A stretch of DNA of 64,000 nucleotides, taken from the NCBI RefSeq assembly GCF_947502065.1, contig NZ_CANMYE010000001.1:496001-560000 (forward strand). The letters are read 5' to 3'. Origin of the DNA: an uncultured Pseudoteredinibacter sp. (GTDB taxonomy: Bacteria; Pseudomonadota; Gammaproteobacteria; Pseudomonadales; Cellvibrionaceae). Each line of letters opens with the position of its first letter. Position 1 is the stretch's first letter. Under the pieces are notes generated by a model, which was not told the DNA's origin, did no database searches, and was given only the letters and a program-made list of their open reading frames with translations. Shown piece after piece: positions 10,345 through 18,487 of this stretch. Made by a program: the position numbers and the translations under genes.

Positions 10345-10379
10345 TTGGCAAGCCAGAGAGTTTTTTAAGGAGGTGATTT

Positions 10380-11678
10380 ATGCAGCTTGGATGCATGGCG
10401 TTTTTTGCCGGTTATTGTTTTAGTCGTAGATTTATTCTTAGTTTTGTCTTTGGATTTTTATCACTTGGGCTCGTTGCGAGCCCAGCATTTCCGGCATCAT
10501 TTGAGAATCAGGTAGCTACGGCGGCCAATTGGATTGGTAAGACTTGGCCGCAAGATGTTGAGCATCGTGCCAGTACTGATTCCAATATCTATATTGCACA
10601 CTTGCAAACTAGCATTGCAAACGATGAAGCCCAGTGGCTTAGTAAACCTAGTTTAGCGCTTGGCCAGCGTTTACTGGCCAACTATCTTCTCAGGTATCAA
10701 TTGTTTCAGCATAGCCGTGATTTGCTTAGCAGCGAACGACTCGCAAAGCGAATGCAAAAGATGTTGGGGACTAAGAAGCAGGCCTCAGTTCAGCTCAAAC
10801 ATTTGTTAGCCAAACAGGCTTCAATGAACCACCGTTTTATAGAGGCGCAAGCTCTGTTTGAGCAGGAGGCATTGCCCCTTGAATTGTCTTTGCTGATTGC
10901 ACATGCGCAAGGTGATTATAGCGACCTTAAAGCCTTACCCAATTGTTTGAGCGCCGATGGGCAAGACAGTTTTGTATTAAGTAATATTGCTGAGCGTTTG
11001 TTAATGCTTGGGCGTTTTAAAGATGCTATCGAGTGCTTTCAGCTGGCGGAGTATCGTTATCAAGATGTGAATCCCTTTGTATTATCTTGGCTGCAAACAC
11101 AGGTGGGCATTGCCTTCTTAGAGGCTGATGATATTCCTAGCGCCAATACAATTTTTCGTCGTGCCTATTTACGTTTTCCGAGTTATACCTTGGCGGCTGA
11201 ACATTTAGCGGAAACCGAGCTTCTGCTGGGTAATCTAGCGGAGGCGGAAGAACTTTATCTGGCTGTCATTAAGGTGAGTGATCACCCTTTGTTTATTGCG
11301 CAGTTGGCCAAGGTGCAGCATAAGCTGGGGAAGCATAAAGCTGCAAAAATAAACAAAGAACTGGGGCTTCAGGGTTTTAATCGCATGCTAGAAAATCATC
11401 TTGGAGCTTTTGCCGATCATGGTGCCCAATATCTGCTTGAACAAGGAATGCATCAGCGGGCCTATGAGATAGCACAGATTAATATTCGTAATCGGCAGGA
11501 CAAGGGTGCCTGGCTATTGTTAGGAGAAAGCGCCGAGATAAACGGCGATCAGGCGCAAGCCTGTAAGGCCTGGCAAAAGTTAAAAAGCCTTCAGGAAAGC
11601 TATCAATTGCAAATGCGTGGGCTTGATCTCAAGGATAAAATTAAGGCCAGTTGTGATACTGGCCTTAAGCGGGTATAG
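10380..11678 (+). CDS. Secreted tetratricopeptide-repeat protein, partner of the DUF4331 gene
   Basis: 432 residues. The N-terminus carries basic residues and a hydrophobic core (about 17-38) ending in PAFPAS, a likely signal peptide. The rest is alpha-helical with TPR-like units, clearest at about 200-330 (IAERLLMLGRFKDAIECFQLAEY, then AEHLAETELLLGNLAEAEELYLAVI). The ATG has a near-perfect SD, aaggaggtga, ending 3 nt upstream, which implies strong translation. It lies 35 bp after the DUF4331 gene and is probably co-transcribed. The last codons overlap a hairpin that serves the opposite strand. Function unknown beyond protein-protein interaction. Confidence 0.75.
   Translation: MQLGCMAFFAGYCFSRRFILSFVFGFLSLGLVASPAFPASFENQVATAANWIGKTWPQDVEHRASTDSNIYIAHLQTSIANDEAQWLSKPSLALGQRLLANYLLRYQLFQHSRDLLSSERLAKRMQKMLGTKKQASVQLKHLLAKQASMNHRFIEAQALFEQEALPLELSLLIAHAQGDYSDLKALPNCLSADGQDSFVLSNIAERLLMLGRFKDAIECFQLAEYRYQDVNPFVLSWLQTQVGIAFLEADDIPSANTIFRRAYLRFPSYTLAAEHLAETELLLGNLAEAEELYLAVIKVSDHPLFIAQLAKVQHKLGKHKAAKINKELGLQGFNRMLENHLGAFADHGAQYLLEQGMHQRAYEIAQINIRNRQDKGAWLLLGESAEINGDQAQACKAWQKLKSLQESYQLQMRGLDLKDKIKASCDTGLKRV
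11641..11668 (-). terminator. Terminator of the homogentisate operon, embedded in the TPR gene
   Basis: TTAAGGCCAGT (11641-11651) and ACTGGCCTTAA (11658-11668) form a perfect 11-bp stem with a 6-nt loop. Read on the minus strand, the stem runs into a TTAATTTTAT tract, so it fits the maiA end 43 bp upstream. On the plus strand no T run follows. The stem is made of codons near the end of the convergent TPR gene. Confidence 0.7.
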
Positions 11679-11710
11679 CGCGTCAAATTGAACCGACAGA
11701 TATCAGTGTC

Positions 11711-12340
11711 TTAAGGAGCGTCAATTTGATTTTCTGGCATGGCCTGAATAAACGCATCCAAGCTATTACAGTGATCGCAAATGGCGCTTATCTTTGGAAA
11801 CTGAGACATATCGACATTAAAACGCTTGGCGTTGTATACCTGAGGGACTAGGTATACATCGGCTAGGCTTACGGTATCTCCAAAGCAAAAGGGGCCATCT
11901 GAGATTTGTTCTTCTAGTGCGGTAAAGCCAAGCTCAATCCAGTGCTTGTACCAGTTGTTTTTGCTTTCTTCTTCAACGCCGAGCTCGCCACTTAAGTATT
12001 TCAGTATACGAAGATTGTTTACTGGGTGAATATCACAAGCGATTTGATTTACCCAGCTGCGCACTATGGCAGCATCAAAGGGGTCACTGGGCAACAAGGG
12101 GGTACTGGCTTGGGTGCTTTCAAGGTATTCCAGTATGGCCGTCGACTGAGTTAATACTCGGCCATCAGCAAGCTTTATTGCGGGCACTAGGCCTTGCGGA
12201 TTAATGGCTAAGTAAGCTTCGGATTTATGTTCGGCTTTGAGTAAATTGACAGGCTTGATACTATGTTCGATGCCTTTAAGGTTGAAGGCGATACGTAAAC
12301 GATAGGCTGCCGAAGAGCGAAAATAACTGAATAATTCCAT
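11711..12340 (-). CDS. maiA: Maleylacetoacetate isomerase (zeta-class GST)
   Basis: 209 residues, the usual length. The N-terminal thioredoxin-like domain begins LFSYFRSSAAYRLRIAFNLKGI, the zeta-class signature, with the catalytic Ser pair present and Ala in place of the Cys found in eukaryotic enzymes. NPQGLVPAI and ILEYLE are typical glutathione-site motifs. The C-terminal helical domain contains SLADVYLVPQ. It isomerises maleylacetoacetate to fumarylacetoacetate with glutathione. It is the last gene of the leftward homogentisate operon, 89 bp after fahA, and that gap contains a hairpin with a T-rich flank. Confidence 0.93.
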   Translation of the reverse strand: MELFSYFRSSAAYRLRIAFNLKGIEHSIKPVNLLKAEHKSEAYLAINPQGLVPAIKLADGRVLTQSTAILEYLESTQASTPLLPSDPFDAAIVRSWVNQIACDIHPVNNLRILKYLSGELGVEEESKNNWYKHWIELGFTALEEQISDGPFCFGDTVSLADVYLVPQVYNAKRFNVDMSQFPKISAICDHCNSLDAFIQAMPENQIDAP

Positions 12341-12373
12341 GCTAGACCTGAAGTATTTAGACAGGAAAGAAAA

Positions 12374-12420
12374 TGGCCGAGCTTAGCAAGATGAACGCTA
12401 AACATAATGCAGCTCGGCCA
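12374..12420 (-). terminator. Hairpin with T-rich flank between fahA and maiA
   Basis: TGGCCGAGCT (12374-12383) and AGCTCGGCCA (12411-12420) form a perfect 10-bp stem around a 27-nt loop. On the minus strand the stem is followed by TTTTCTTTCCTG. It lies inside the operon, so it is either a leaky terminator that lowers maiA expression or a 3' end-protecting structure on fahA mRNA. Confidence 0.45.
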
Positions 12421-12429
12421 ATGAGCGGT

Positions 12430-13752
12430 TTATACCTTTGCAGGTAATACGGTACCGGCTGCTTCGCCGAAGCCGATGCGTACATGTCCATCACGAGCAC
12501 AGAAGCCGCGAATTATAATGCAGTCACCATCTTCTAAGAAGGCACGTTGCTCGCCATTCGGTAAGCTAACTGGGTTTTTACCGGCGGTAGTAAGCTCGAT
12601 CATGGCACAAGCCTGCTCAGCTGAAGGGCCAGACAAAGTGCCGGTACCTAATAGGTCACCAGGCTGCATATTACAGCCATTGACTGTGTGGTGAGCAACC
12701 ATCTGCGCCATAGTCCAGTAGCTGTATTTAAAGTTCGAGGTGGCTAGGCTAACGGCTTCTTCACCGGCCGCGCGCATTTTTTCAGTTTGAATTAATACGT
12801 CCAGTTCCACATCAACGCCACCGCTGCTGTTATTGGCATCGCTTTCTAGGTAGGGAAGCGGTTGCGGATCTTCGGCAGGGTGACTGTAGCTGGCGCGGAA
12901 TGGTGCTAGCGCTTCGGTGGTAACAATCCAAGGAGAGATTGTTGAGGCGAAGTTTTTCGCTAGGAACGGCCCAAGTGGCTGATATTCCCAAGCTTGGATA
13001 TCACGGGCCGACCAATCGTTAAACAGGCACATACCAAAGATGTGATCTTCGGCGTTTTCAATCGTTACCGGCTCGCCTAAATCATTGGCGCTACCAATAA
13101 AAATACCCATCTCCAATTCAAAGTCCATGCGCTTACATGGCCCTACGCTGGGCTCGGCTGCATCAGGGGCCTTAGTTTGACCAACAGGGCGTGGAAAACT
13201 CTGACCAGAAACATCAATAGATGAAGAGCGACCGTGGTAGCCAATTGGAATCCACTTGTAGTTTGGCAGTAGCGGGTTGTCTGGGCGGAATAGGGCGCCG
13301 ATATTGGTGGCGTGATGGATAGAGGCGTAAAAGTCGGTGTAGTCGCCTACCACACAAGGCATACCATATTCCGCTTCAGACTGATCCACTAGGCAACTTT
13401 TCAGAGTAGCTTCCATCGCTGAGCCAGTGCGCAATGCGGCTGACAGTGCGGCACGCAAGCGGCTCCAAGATTCCTGGCCCATAGCCATAAAATCATTCAG
13501 CTTTTCTTTTGCAGCCGCTTCGATCTCAGCTTGTGCTTGGCTGGAAAAGATACCGCTTTCGGCGGCGGCTTTTAGATCGACAATTTGATCACCAATGGCG
13601 ACACCGCCACGAAAGCTCTCATCGCTATTTTTACGGCGAAAGCTCGCAAAAGGTAAGTTCTGGATTGGGAAGTCGCTCTGGCCGTTGTTGGCGCTGCTAA
13701 CCCAGCTGCTTAGGCTTGGGTCATGGGTTTCATTCAGATTAGACATAGTCAT
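12430..13752 (-). CDS. fahA: Fumarylacetoacetase
   Basis: 440 residues, the standard length. The metal and catalytic residues known from mouse FAH are recognisable: DYTDFYASIHHATNIG (Asp and His), DFELEMGIFIG (two Glu) and FNDWSARDIQAWEY (Asp). The enzyme hydrolyses fumarylacetoacetate to fumarate and acetoacetate, the last step of homogentisate breakdown. Two in-frame ATGs lie at 13752 and 13746. It follows hmgA by about 106 bp and precedes maiA in the same leftward operon. In pathway order maiA acts before fahA, the reverse of the gene order. Confidence 0.95.
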   Translation of the reverse strand: MTMSNLNETHDPSLSSWVSSANNGQSDFPIQNLPFASFRRKNSDESFRGGVAIGDQIVDLKAAAESGIFSSQAQAEIEAAAKEKLNDFMAMGQESWSRLRAALSAALRTGSAMEATLKSCLVDQSEAEYGMPCVVGDYTDFYASIHHATNIGALFRPDNPLLPNYKWIPIGYHGRSSSIDVSGQSFPRPVGQTKAPDAAEPSVGPCKRMDFELEMGIFIGSANDLGEPVTIENAEDHIFGMCLFNDWSARDIQAWEYQPLGPFLAKNFASTISPWIVTTEALAPFRASYSHPAEDPQPLPYLESDANNSSGGVDVELDVLIQTEKMRAAGEEAVSLATSNFKYSYWTMAQMVAHHTVNGCNMQPGDLLGTGTLSGPSAEQACAMIELTTAGKNPVSLPNGEQRAFLEDGDCIIIRGFCARDGHVRIGFGEAAGTVLPAKV

Positions 13753-13858
13753 CGTGTCCGCAGTTAGGCCATCTGGGGATGGCCGTTGATTATTTGTCCG
13801 CTAAAACTAGAATTTCTAAAAACTAGGGCTTCTAGCGCTATAAAAATGTAGCGCTGGT

Positions 13859-15211
13859 CTATTCGATACCAGCGTCGATATCACCATTGTAAAACTTTTT
13901 CAGGCTCTTCCAACAGTCTGGGTATTTGTGTTGGCGTAGCGGGCCTTCGAGGGCAAACTTGCTGACATTGAAGGCGTAACGAGATTCAAACATAAAGGCC
14001 ATGGTATCTTTGTAGCGCACCGGTTCCAGCTCTGCTGTACTGGCCTTTTCAAATACCGCCGCTTCTGGCCCATGGGGCGACATGCTGTTGTGCAAGCTGC
14101 AGCCACCTGGGGTGAAACCGTCCTCTTTGGCATCGTAGACACCTTCAATGAGGCCCATAAACTCACTCATTACATTGCGGTGATACCAAGGTGGGCGGAA
14201 GGTATCTTCGGCCACCATCCAGCGCGGTGGGAAGATAACAAAATCCAAGTTTGCCACGCCAGGCGCGCCTGATGCTGAAGTCAGCACTGTGAAGATCGAC
14301 GGATCAGGGTGATCGAAGCTGACCGTATTCATGACATTAAAGCGGGCCAACTCATAGCGATAGGGGGCGCTTGTGCCGACCCAAGCGACAACATCAAGTG
14401 GCGAGTGAGATATATCACAACGGTAATAGTGGCCGCCGTATTTAGTCACCAGCTCGAAATTACCTTCAATATCTTCGAAGGCGGCAGTGGGGTATTGGAA
14501 GTCACGGTCGTTGGCATAGCCATTGGCGCCCACTGGGCCACGCTCTGGCAGCTCCAATAATGAGCCATAGTTTTCGCAGATGTATCCGCGTGCTTGGCCC
14601 TCTGGTAGCTCAACTTTAAACTTCATGCCTCTTGGGATAACGGCGATATAGCCGCTGGGAACATGAAGTTTTCCGCATTCGGTAAACAGCAATAAAGACC
14701 CTTGTTGAGGCACGATCAGTAGCTCACCATCGGCATTGCAAAAAAAGCGGTCAGCCATATCTTGATTGGCGCAAAAAGTATGAACGGCGACGCCACTTTG
14801 GCCAGCGGCGCTGCCGTTGGCGGCCATGGTCACCCAGCTATCGATAAAATCGGTAGCATCAGTGGGCATTGCTGGTGCGTCCCAACGCATCATGCTCGGT
14901 GGTGTAACAACCTCATCTATGGGGGCCGTGCGCACCCAATCTTGGGCTTTACAATCTAAGGCTTGATATTCACCTTGGACTACAGATGGTCGAATGCGAT
15001 ACATCCATGTGCGACGATTATGAGCTCTTGGCGCGGTGAATGCCGTGCTGCTAAATTGCTCGGCGTATAAACCATAGGCGACCTTCTGTGGGCTAAATTG
15101 CCCTTGGGGGAGGGCGCCAGCAAGGGCTTCGCTTTCGTGTTCATTACCGAAACCATGGAGGTATTGTAAATCTTCAAGCTTGCTTGTTGTTTGGCTGTTA
15201 GTCTGACTCAT
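13859..15211 (-). CDS. hmgA: Homogentisate 1,2-dioxygenase
   Basis: 450 residues, full length. Diagnostic blocks include LQYLHGFGNEHESEA near the N-terminus, RAHNRRTWMYRIRPS, and the iron-site region PPWYHRNVMSEFMGLIEG followed by SLHNSMSPHGPE, which hold the His/Glu/His iron ligands. It opens the homogentisate ring with O2 to give maleylacetoacetate. The gene starts 20 bp after the DUF2783 gene, so the two are tightly coupled. No hpd gene for making homogentisate from tyrosine lies in the window; a flavin monooxygenase heads the operon instead. Confidence 0.96.
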   Translation of the reverse strand: MSQTNSQTTSKLEDLQYLHGFGNEHESEALAGALPQGQFSPQKVAYGLYAEQFSSTAFTAPRAHNRRTWMYRIRPSVVQGEYQALDCKAQDWVRTAPIDEVVTPPSMMRWDAPAMPTDATDFIDSWVTMAANGSAAGQSGVAVHTFCANQDMADRFFCNADGELLIVPQQGSLLLFTECGKLHVPSGYIAVIPRGMKFKVELPEGQARGYICENYGSLLELPERGPVGANGYANDRDFQYPTAAFEDIEGNFELVTKYGGHYYRCDISHSPLDVVAWVGTSAPYRYELARFNVMNTVSFDHPDPSIFTVLTSASGAPGVANLDFVIFPPRWMVAEDTFRPPWYHRNVMSEFMGLIEGVYDAKEDGFTPGGCSLHNSMSPHGPEAAVFEKASTAELEPVRYKDTMAFMFESRYAFNVSKFALEGPLRQHKYPDCWKSLKKFYNGDIDAGIE

Positions 15212-15231
15212 TGTGGCAGTTCCGGTTGAAA

Positions 15232-15429
15232 TTATTGTTCAAGCTGGGCGGCAATATCTAAAGCTTCCAGTAAAACCTGCTTATCGCCAATATGATTAGC
15301 TAACAGCAAAATCAGTCTGGCATTTAGCCGTTCACTGTCTACAGTGCTTAATTCCCGATGAGCATCGGTTAGCGCGGCATAAAATGCATCGGCATCGCTG
15401 AAGTGGTTTTCGGTGATTAATTTACTCAT
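15232..15429 (-). CDS. DUF2783 small protein, candidate coupling subunit MhaB
   Basis: 65 residues from the ATG at 15429; a GTG at 15456 is also in frame but lies inside tandem repeats. All-alpha and acidic, with no Cys and no signal peptide (MSKLITENHFSDADAFYAAL at the start). DUF2783 proteins sit beside flavin monooxygenases, and the small coupling protein MhaB of 3-hydroxyphenylacetate 6-hydroxylase in Pseudomonas putida U is of this size and position. I therefore infer a MhaB-like role. It lies between the monooxygenase (gap 48 bp, filled by three 13-bp repeats) and hmgA (gap 20 bp). Confidence 0.75.
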   Translation of the reverse strand: MSKLITENHFSDADAFYAALTDAHRELSTVDSERLNARLILLLANHIGDKQVLLEALDIAAQLEQ

Positions 15430-15435
15430 GCTGTA

Positions 15436-15474
15436 TTCTCCACTTAAGTTCTCCACTTAAATTTTCCACTTAAG
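15436..15474 (-). repeat. Three tandem 13-bp repeats containing SD-like sequence
   Basis: Consecutive copies at 15436-15448, 15449-15461 and 15462-15474 differ at one or two positions. On the coding (minus) strand each copy reads about TTAAGTGGAGAA, which contains an SD-like GTGGAG; the copy nearest the ATG at 15429 would serve as the ribosome site. The repeats fill the gap between the monooxygenase stop and the DUF2783 start. Confidence 0.8.
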
Positions 15475-15477
15475 CCT

Positions 15478-17124
15478 TTAAGGATTTTCTTGGGCGCTTT
15501 GGTACCCTAAAGCGCGCTGTAAGGCGCTATTGATTTGCTCGCGGCTCAATTGCTCGAACTTGGCAGCAACATACTGATCAGGACGAATAAGATAGCCTTG
15601 TCCGCCACTCATGCAATAGCGTTCTGCAAGCATACCCTCTTTATCTTCAAGCTCGCGGCTATCGAGCAATACTAAATCATCACTGATGCTCGATAGGGTT
15701 TTAAGCTCATCGTTATCGATCCCTTCGCCGTTGTACAGTAAGACAAAGCGATTACCCAGTTGCTCCAGCAGCCAGCCGTCTTCGCCATTGATACCAATTG
15801 GGGCGTCAAGACAAACAAAGCCAGGAGCGATACCCGCATCGAAGCCGGTATTTAAAGCTGAACTTTTAGTGATCAAGCTGGAGTGCTGATAGTCGCAAGG
15901 CATGGACAGTCGGCCGCTATTCACTAAGCTGCGTGCGAAGGGATAATGCTTTGCAAGGCGCAAGGTCTCATCACGAAAGGCTCGCGAGATATCATTTTTG
16001 GGGGTGATGAAGTCGGTAGCGCGGGTTGAGTTTAGGATGTTCTCGGCGGCGCCATGTTGACGTTCTTCGTTATAACTATCAATCAGTGTGGCTGGCGCTT
16101 GGCCTTTGAGTACGCGAGCCAGCTTCCAGGCAAGATTTTCAACACTTTGCACACCGCCATTGGCGCCACGGGCACCGAAAGGTGATACCTGATGTGCAGC
16201 GTCGCCCATAAAGATCACGCGATTATGAATAAAGTCGTCCATTTTGCGGCATTGGAAGGTATACACGCTGGCCCATTCGAGTTCGAACTCCACGTCCTTA
16301 CCCAGCATTGCTTCGATACGCGGGCGGATCTTGGCTTCCTGCTTTTCTTCTTCTGGATCGGCATCCCAGCCGAGCTGAAAATCAATACGCCATACATCGT
16401 CGGCCTGCTTGTGTAATAACACAGACTGATTGGGGTGAAACTCTGGATCGAACCAAAACCAACGCTCGGTGGGAAAGTCGGCTTTCATGACTACATCAGC
16501 AATTAAAAAGCGATCCTGGAATACTTGGCCTTTGCTTTCTAGGCCAAGCTCAGTGCGAATCTTCGAGTTGGCGCCGTCAGCGACCAATAGATAGTCACAA
16601 CTTAATGCATAAACACCGTCTTCGGTTTCCACTTTGAGCTGATTACCTTCAGCGCTGCTATCCAGTTCTACCAGCTTGTGCATCCAGCGTAGGTCAATCA
16701 GAGGCTCTTTGGCTATTTGATTAACCATATACTCTTCAAAGTAATACTGCTGCAGATTGATAAAGGCCGGTAGCTTATGGCCGCTCTCGGGCAGCAAATC
16801 GAACTCATAAACTTGCTCTTGTTTAAAGAACACTTTGCCTTTTTGCCAGGTGACGCCTTTTTCAACCATCGGCTGGGCACAGCCATAGCGATCCATGATC
16901 TCCAGTGTGCGCTTTGAGAAGCAAATGGCTCGAGACCCCACACTCACCGTGTTGTTGTCATCAAGGATGACGGATGCTTGGCCTTGCTTGGCCAAATCTA
17001 AAGCGGCGGCCATACCGCAGGGCCCTGCACCAATAATGATGACGGGGTGGTGAACCGGCCGTTGTGCCTCTTGATCTGCACTTTTTCGGTATGGATATAT
17101 AGGATTGCTATAGGTTTTTTGCAT
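15478..17124 (-). CDS. FAD-dependent aromatic monooxygenase, MhaA/MhpA-like
   Basis: 548 residues from the ATG at 17124; a GTG four codons upstream (17136) is possible. It is a class A flavoprotein hydroxylase (PF01494 type): FAD-binding GAGPCG near residue 32, LLVADGANSKIRTELGL (DG motif) and VIFMGDAAHQVSPFGARGAN (GD motif), followed by a C-terminal thioredoxin-like domain. These enzymes use NAD(P)H and O2 to hydroxylate phenolic rings. Position at the head of an hmgA operon with a DUF2783 partner points to production of homogentisate, most simply from 3-hydroxyphenylacetate as in MhaAB. The substrate is inferred; similarity to 3-(3-hydroxyphenyl)propionate hydroxylase alone would not decide it. 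Confidence 0.82.
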   Translation of the reverse strand: MQKTYSNPIYPYRKSADQEAQRPVHHPVIIIGAGPCGMAAALDLAKQGQASVILDDNNTVSVGSRAICFSKRTLEIMDRYGCAQPMVEKGVTWQKGKVFFKQEQVYEFDLLPESGHKLPAFINLQQYYFEEYMVNQIAKEPLIDLRWMHKLVELDSSAEGNQLKVETEDGVYALSCDYLLVADGANSKIRTELGLESKGQVFQDRFLIADVVMKADFPTERWFWFDPEFHPNQSVLLHKQADDVWRIDFQLGWDADPEEEKQEAKIRPRIEAMLGKDVEFELEWASVYTFQCRKMDDFIHNRVIFMGDAAHQVSPFGARGANGGVQSVENLAWKLARVLKGQAPATLIDSYNEERQHGAAENILNSTRATDFITPKNDISRAFRDETLRLAKHYPFARSLVNSGRLSMPCDYQHSSLITKSSALNTGFDAGIAPGFVCLDAPIGINGEDGWLLEQLGNRFVLLYNGEGIDNDELKTLSSISDDLVLLDSRELEDKEGMLAERYCMSGGQGYLIRPDQYVAAKFEQLSREQINSALQRALGYQSAQENP

Positions 17125-17468
17125 TGTCTCGGCCACTGTCTGTGGGCAATCTGCCCTTTATTATGCAAGGAGTTACCATCTGTCCCTGGCATTCCATAGA
17201 ATATTTACAGGGAATGGATTGATCTTCATCAATGGTTTCAATTGAGAGGAATATATCTCTGAATGATGATGTTATCAAGGTTTTGATGGTTAAAAGCTGG
17301 CTTAATGGATAATTATTGGTTGTTATTGAAACTAGTTGTGTTATCTTGCAGGGCTTGAGCAAGGCTGTTGCGCTGAGTTGACGGCCTGATCAGATCTCTT
17401 GTTTATGGTTTTTGCCATGGACAATCTAGCAGTGATAACAGATAAAATGACAATCGTAAGGTGCAGCC
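17125..17468. promoter_or_regulatory. Divergent promoter region of the homogentisate operon and MBL gene
   Basis: A gene-free gap of about 340 bp between divergent genes. It contains the inverted repeat ATTGAT-cttc-ATCAAT (17218-17233) overlapped by TCAAT-N7-ATTGA (17228-17244), and an ATTCC...GGAAT pair at about 17190-17215. These are plausible operator sites for the operon. No regulator gene adjoins the operon, so the binding protein is unknown. Confidence 0.5.
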
Positions 17469-18431
17469 ATGGCTAAAAAACCCTTTGCCTCATCCGCCGA
17501 CCTAGGCGACAAACAAGAAACCCTAGAAGTTCTAGCCGAAGGCGTCTATGCCTTAACCGCTGAGGGAGATCCCAATGTAGGCGCAATTGAAGCTGAAGAT
17601 TTTATTATTGCCTTCGAAGCCCGTGCGACTCCTAAAGCGGCCAACGATTGGCTGGAGCAACTGCGTGAGCATACTCAAAAGCCGGTGAAGTACTTGGTGC
17701 TTTCACACTATCACGCTGTGCGTGTTTTGGGTGCAAGTGCTTATGGCGCAGAATCTATCATCGCCCATGAGAAGACCAAGTTCTTGATCGAAGAGCGTGG
17801 TATGCAGGATTGGGCCAGTGAATACGGCCGCATGCCTCGATTGTTCCGTGAACCTGACGATATCCCAGGTTTAACGCACCCTGATTTGGTGTTTAACGAT
17901 CGCATGGAAATCCCTCTGGGCGGAGATCGCGGCAGCTTGATCTTGGAATATTGTGGTCGTGGCCATACCGCTGGCGACATTGTGGCTTGGTTGCCAAAAC
18001 AAAAAGTACTGTTTGCCGGTGATCTGGTAGAAGCTGCAGCGGCTTTATATACCGGTGACGCTTTCCACTTTGATTGGGCGAATGAAACTCTCGATAAAGT
18101 TAAAGCCTATGAAGCCGAGGTACTGATCGGTGGTCGTGGTGCTGTGGCTCATGGCCGCGAAGCGGTCGATGCGGCTATTGAGCAAACCCGTGGTTTCCTA
18201 AATGGCATGATCGAGAAAGTCGGTGAAGTTCATAAGCGTGGCGGCACTTTAAAAGAAGCCTTCTTGGCAACCCATGAGCATCTGGCGCCTAAGTTTGGCA
18301 TGTGGCCAATCTTTGAGCATTGCTTGCCTTTCGATGTTCAGCGTTTGTGGGATGAATTTGATGGTATTGATTGGCCGCGCATCTGGACAGATGAGCGCGA
18401 CCAAGAGGTGTGGGATCAATTGCAAGACTAA
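17469..18431 (+). CDS. Metallo-beta-lactamase-fold protein with degenerate metal motif
   Basis: 320 residues with no signal peptide. MBL-fold landmarks are present: the strand-loop LSHYHAVRVLG (residues 78-88), GRGHTAGDIVAW, LFAGDLVEAA and a C-terminal GGRGAVAHGRE. The canonical HxHxDH is reduced to H80-Y-H82-A-V84-R85, so two usual ligands for the second zinc site are absent. It may bind one metal or act as a non-classical hydrolase. It is divergent from the flavin monooxygenase/homogentisate operon, which suggests a part in aromatic degradation, for example hydrolysis of an ester, lactone or thioester. The ATG has an upstream aaggtg. A strong terminator follows. Reaction unknown. Confidence 0.8.
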   Translation: MAKKPFASSADLGDKQETLEVLAEGVYALTAEGDPNVGAIEAEDFIIAFEARATPKAANDWLEQLREHTQKPVKYLVLSHYHAVRVLGASAYGAESIIAHEKTKFLIEERGMQDWASEYGRMPRLFREPDDIPGLTHPDLVFNDRMEIPLGGDRGSLILEYCGRGHTAGDIVAWLPKQKVLFAGDLVEAAAALYTGDAFHFDWANETLDKVKAYEAEVLIGGRGAVAHGREAVDAAIEQTRGFLNGMIEKVGEVHKRGGTLKEAFLATHEHLAPKFGMWPIFEHCLPFDVQRLWDEFDGIDWPRIWTDERDQEVWDQLQD

Positions 18432-18455
18432 ATTGATCGCCATCAGCTAAAGCAT

Positions 18456-18487
18456 AAAAAACCCGGTTGAGCAGCCGGGTTTTTTTA
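18456..18487 (+). terminator. Strong intrinsic terminator after the MBL gene
   Basis: ACCCGG (18461-18466) pairs with CCGGGT (18475-18480), extended by A/T pairs, and is followed by six or more T residues. It lies about 30 bp past the stop codon. Confidence 0.9.
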
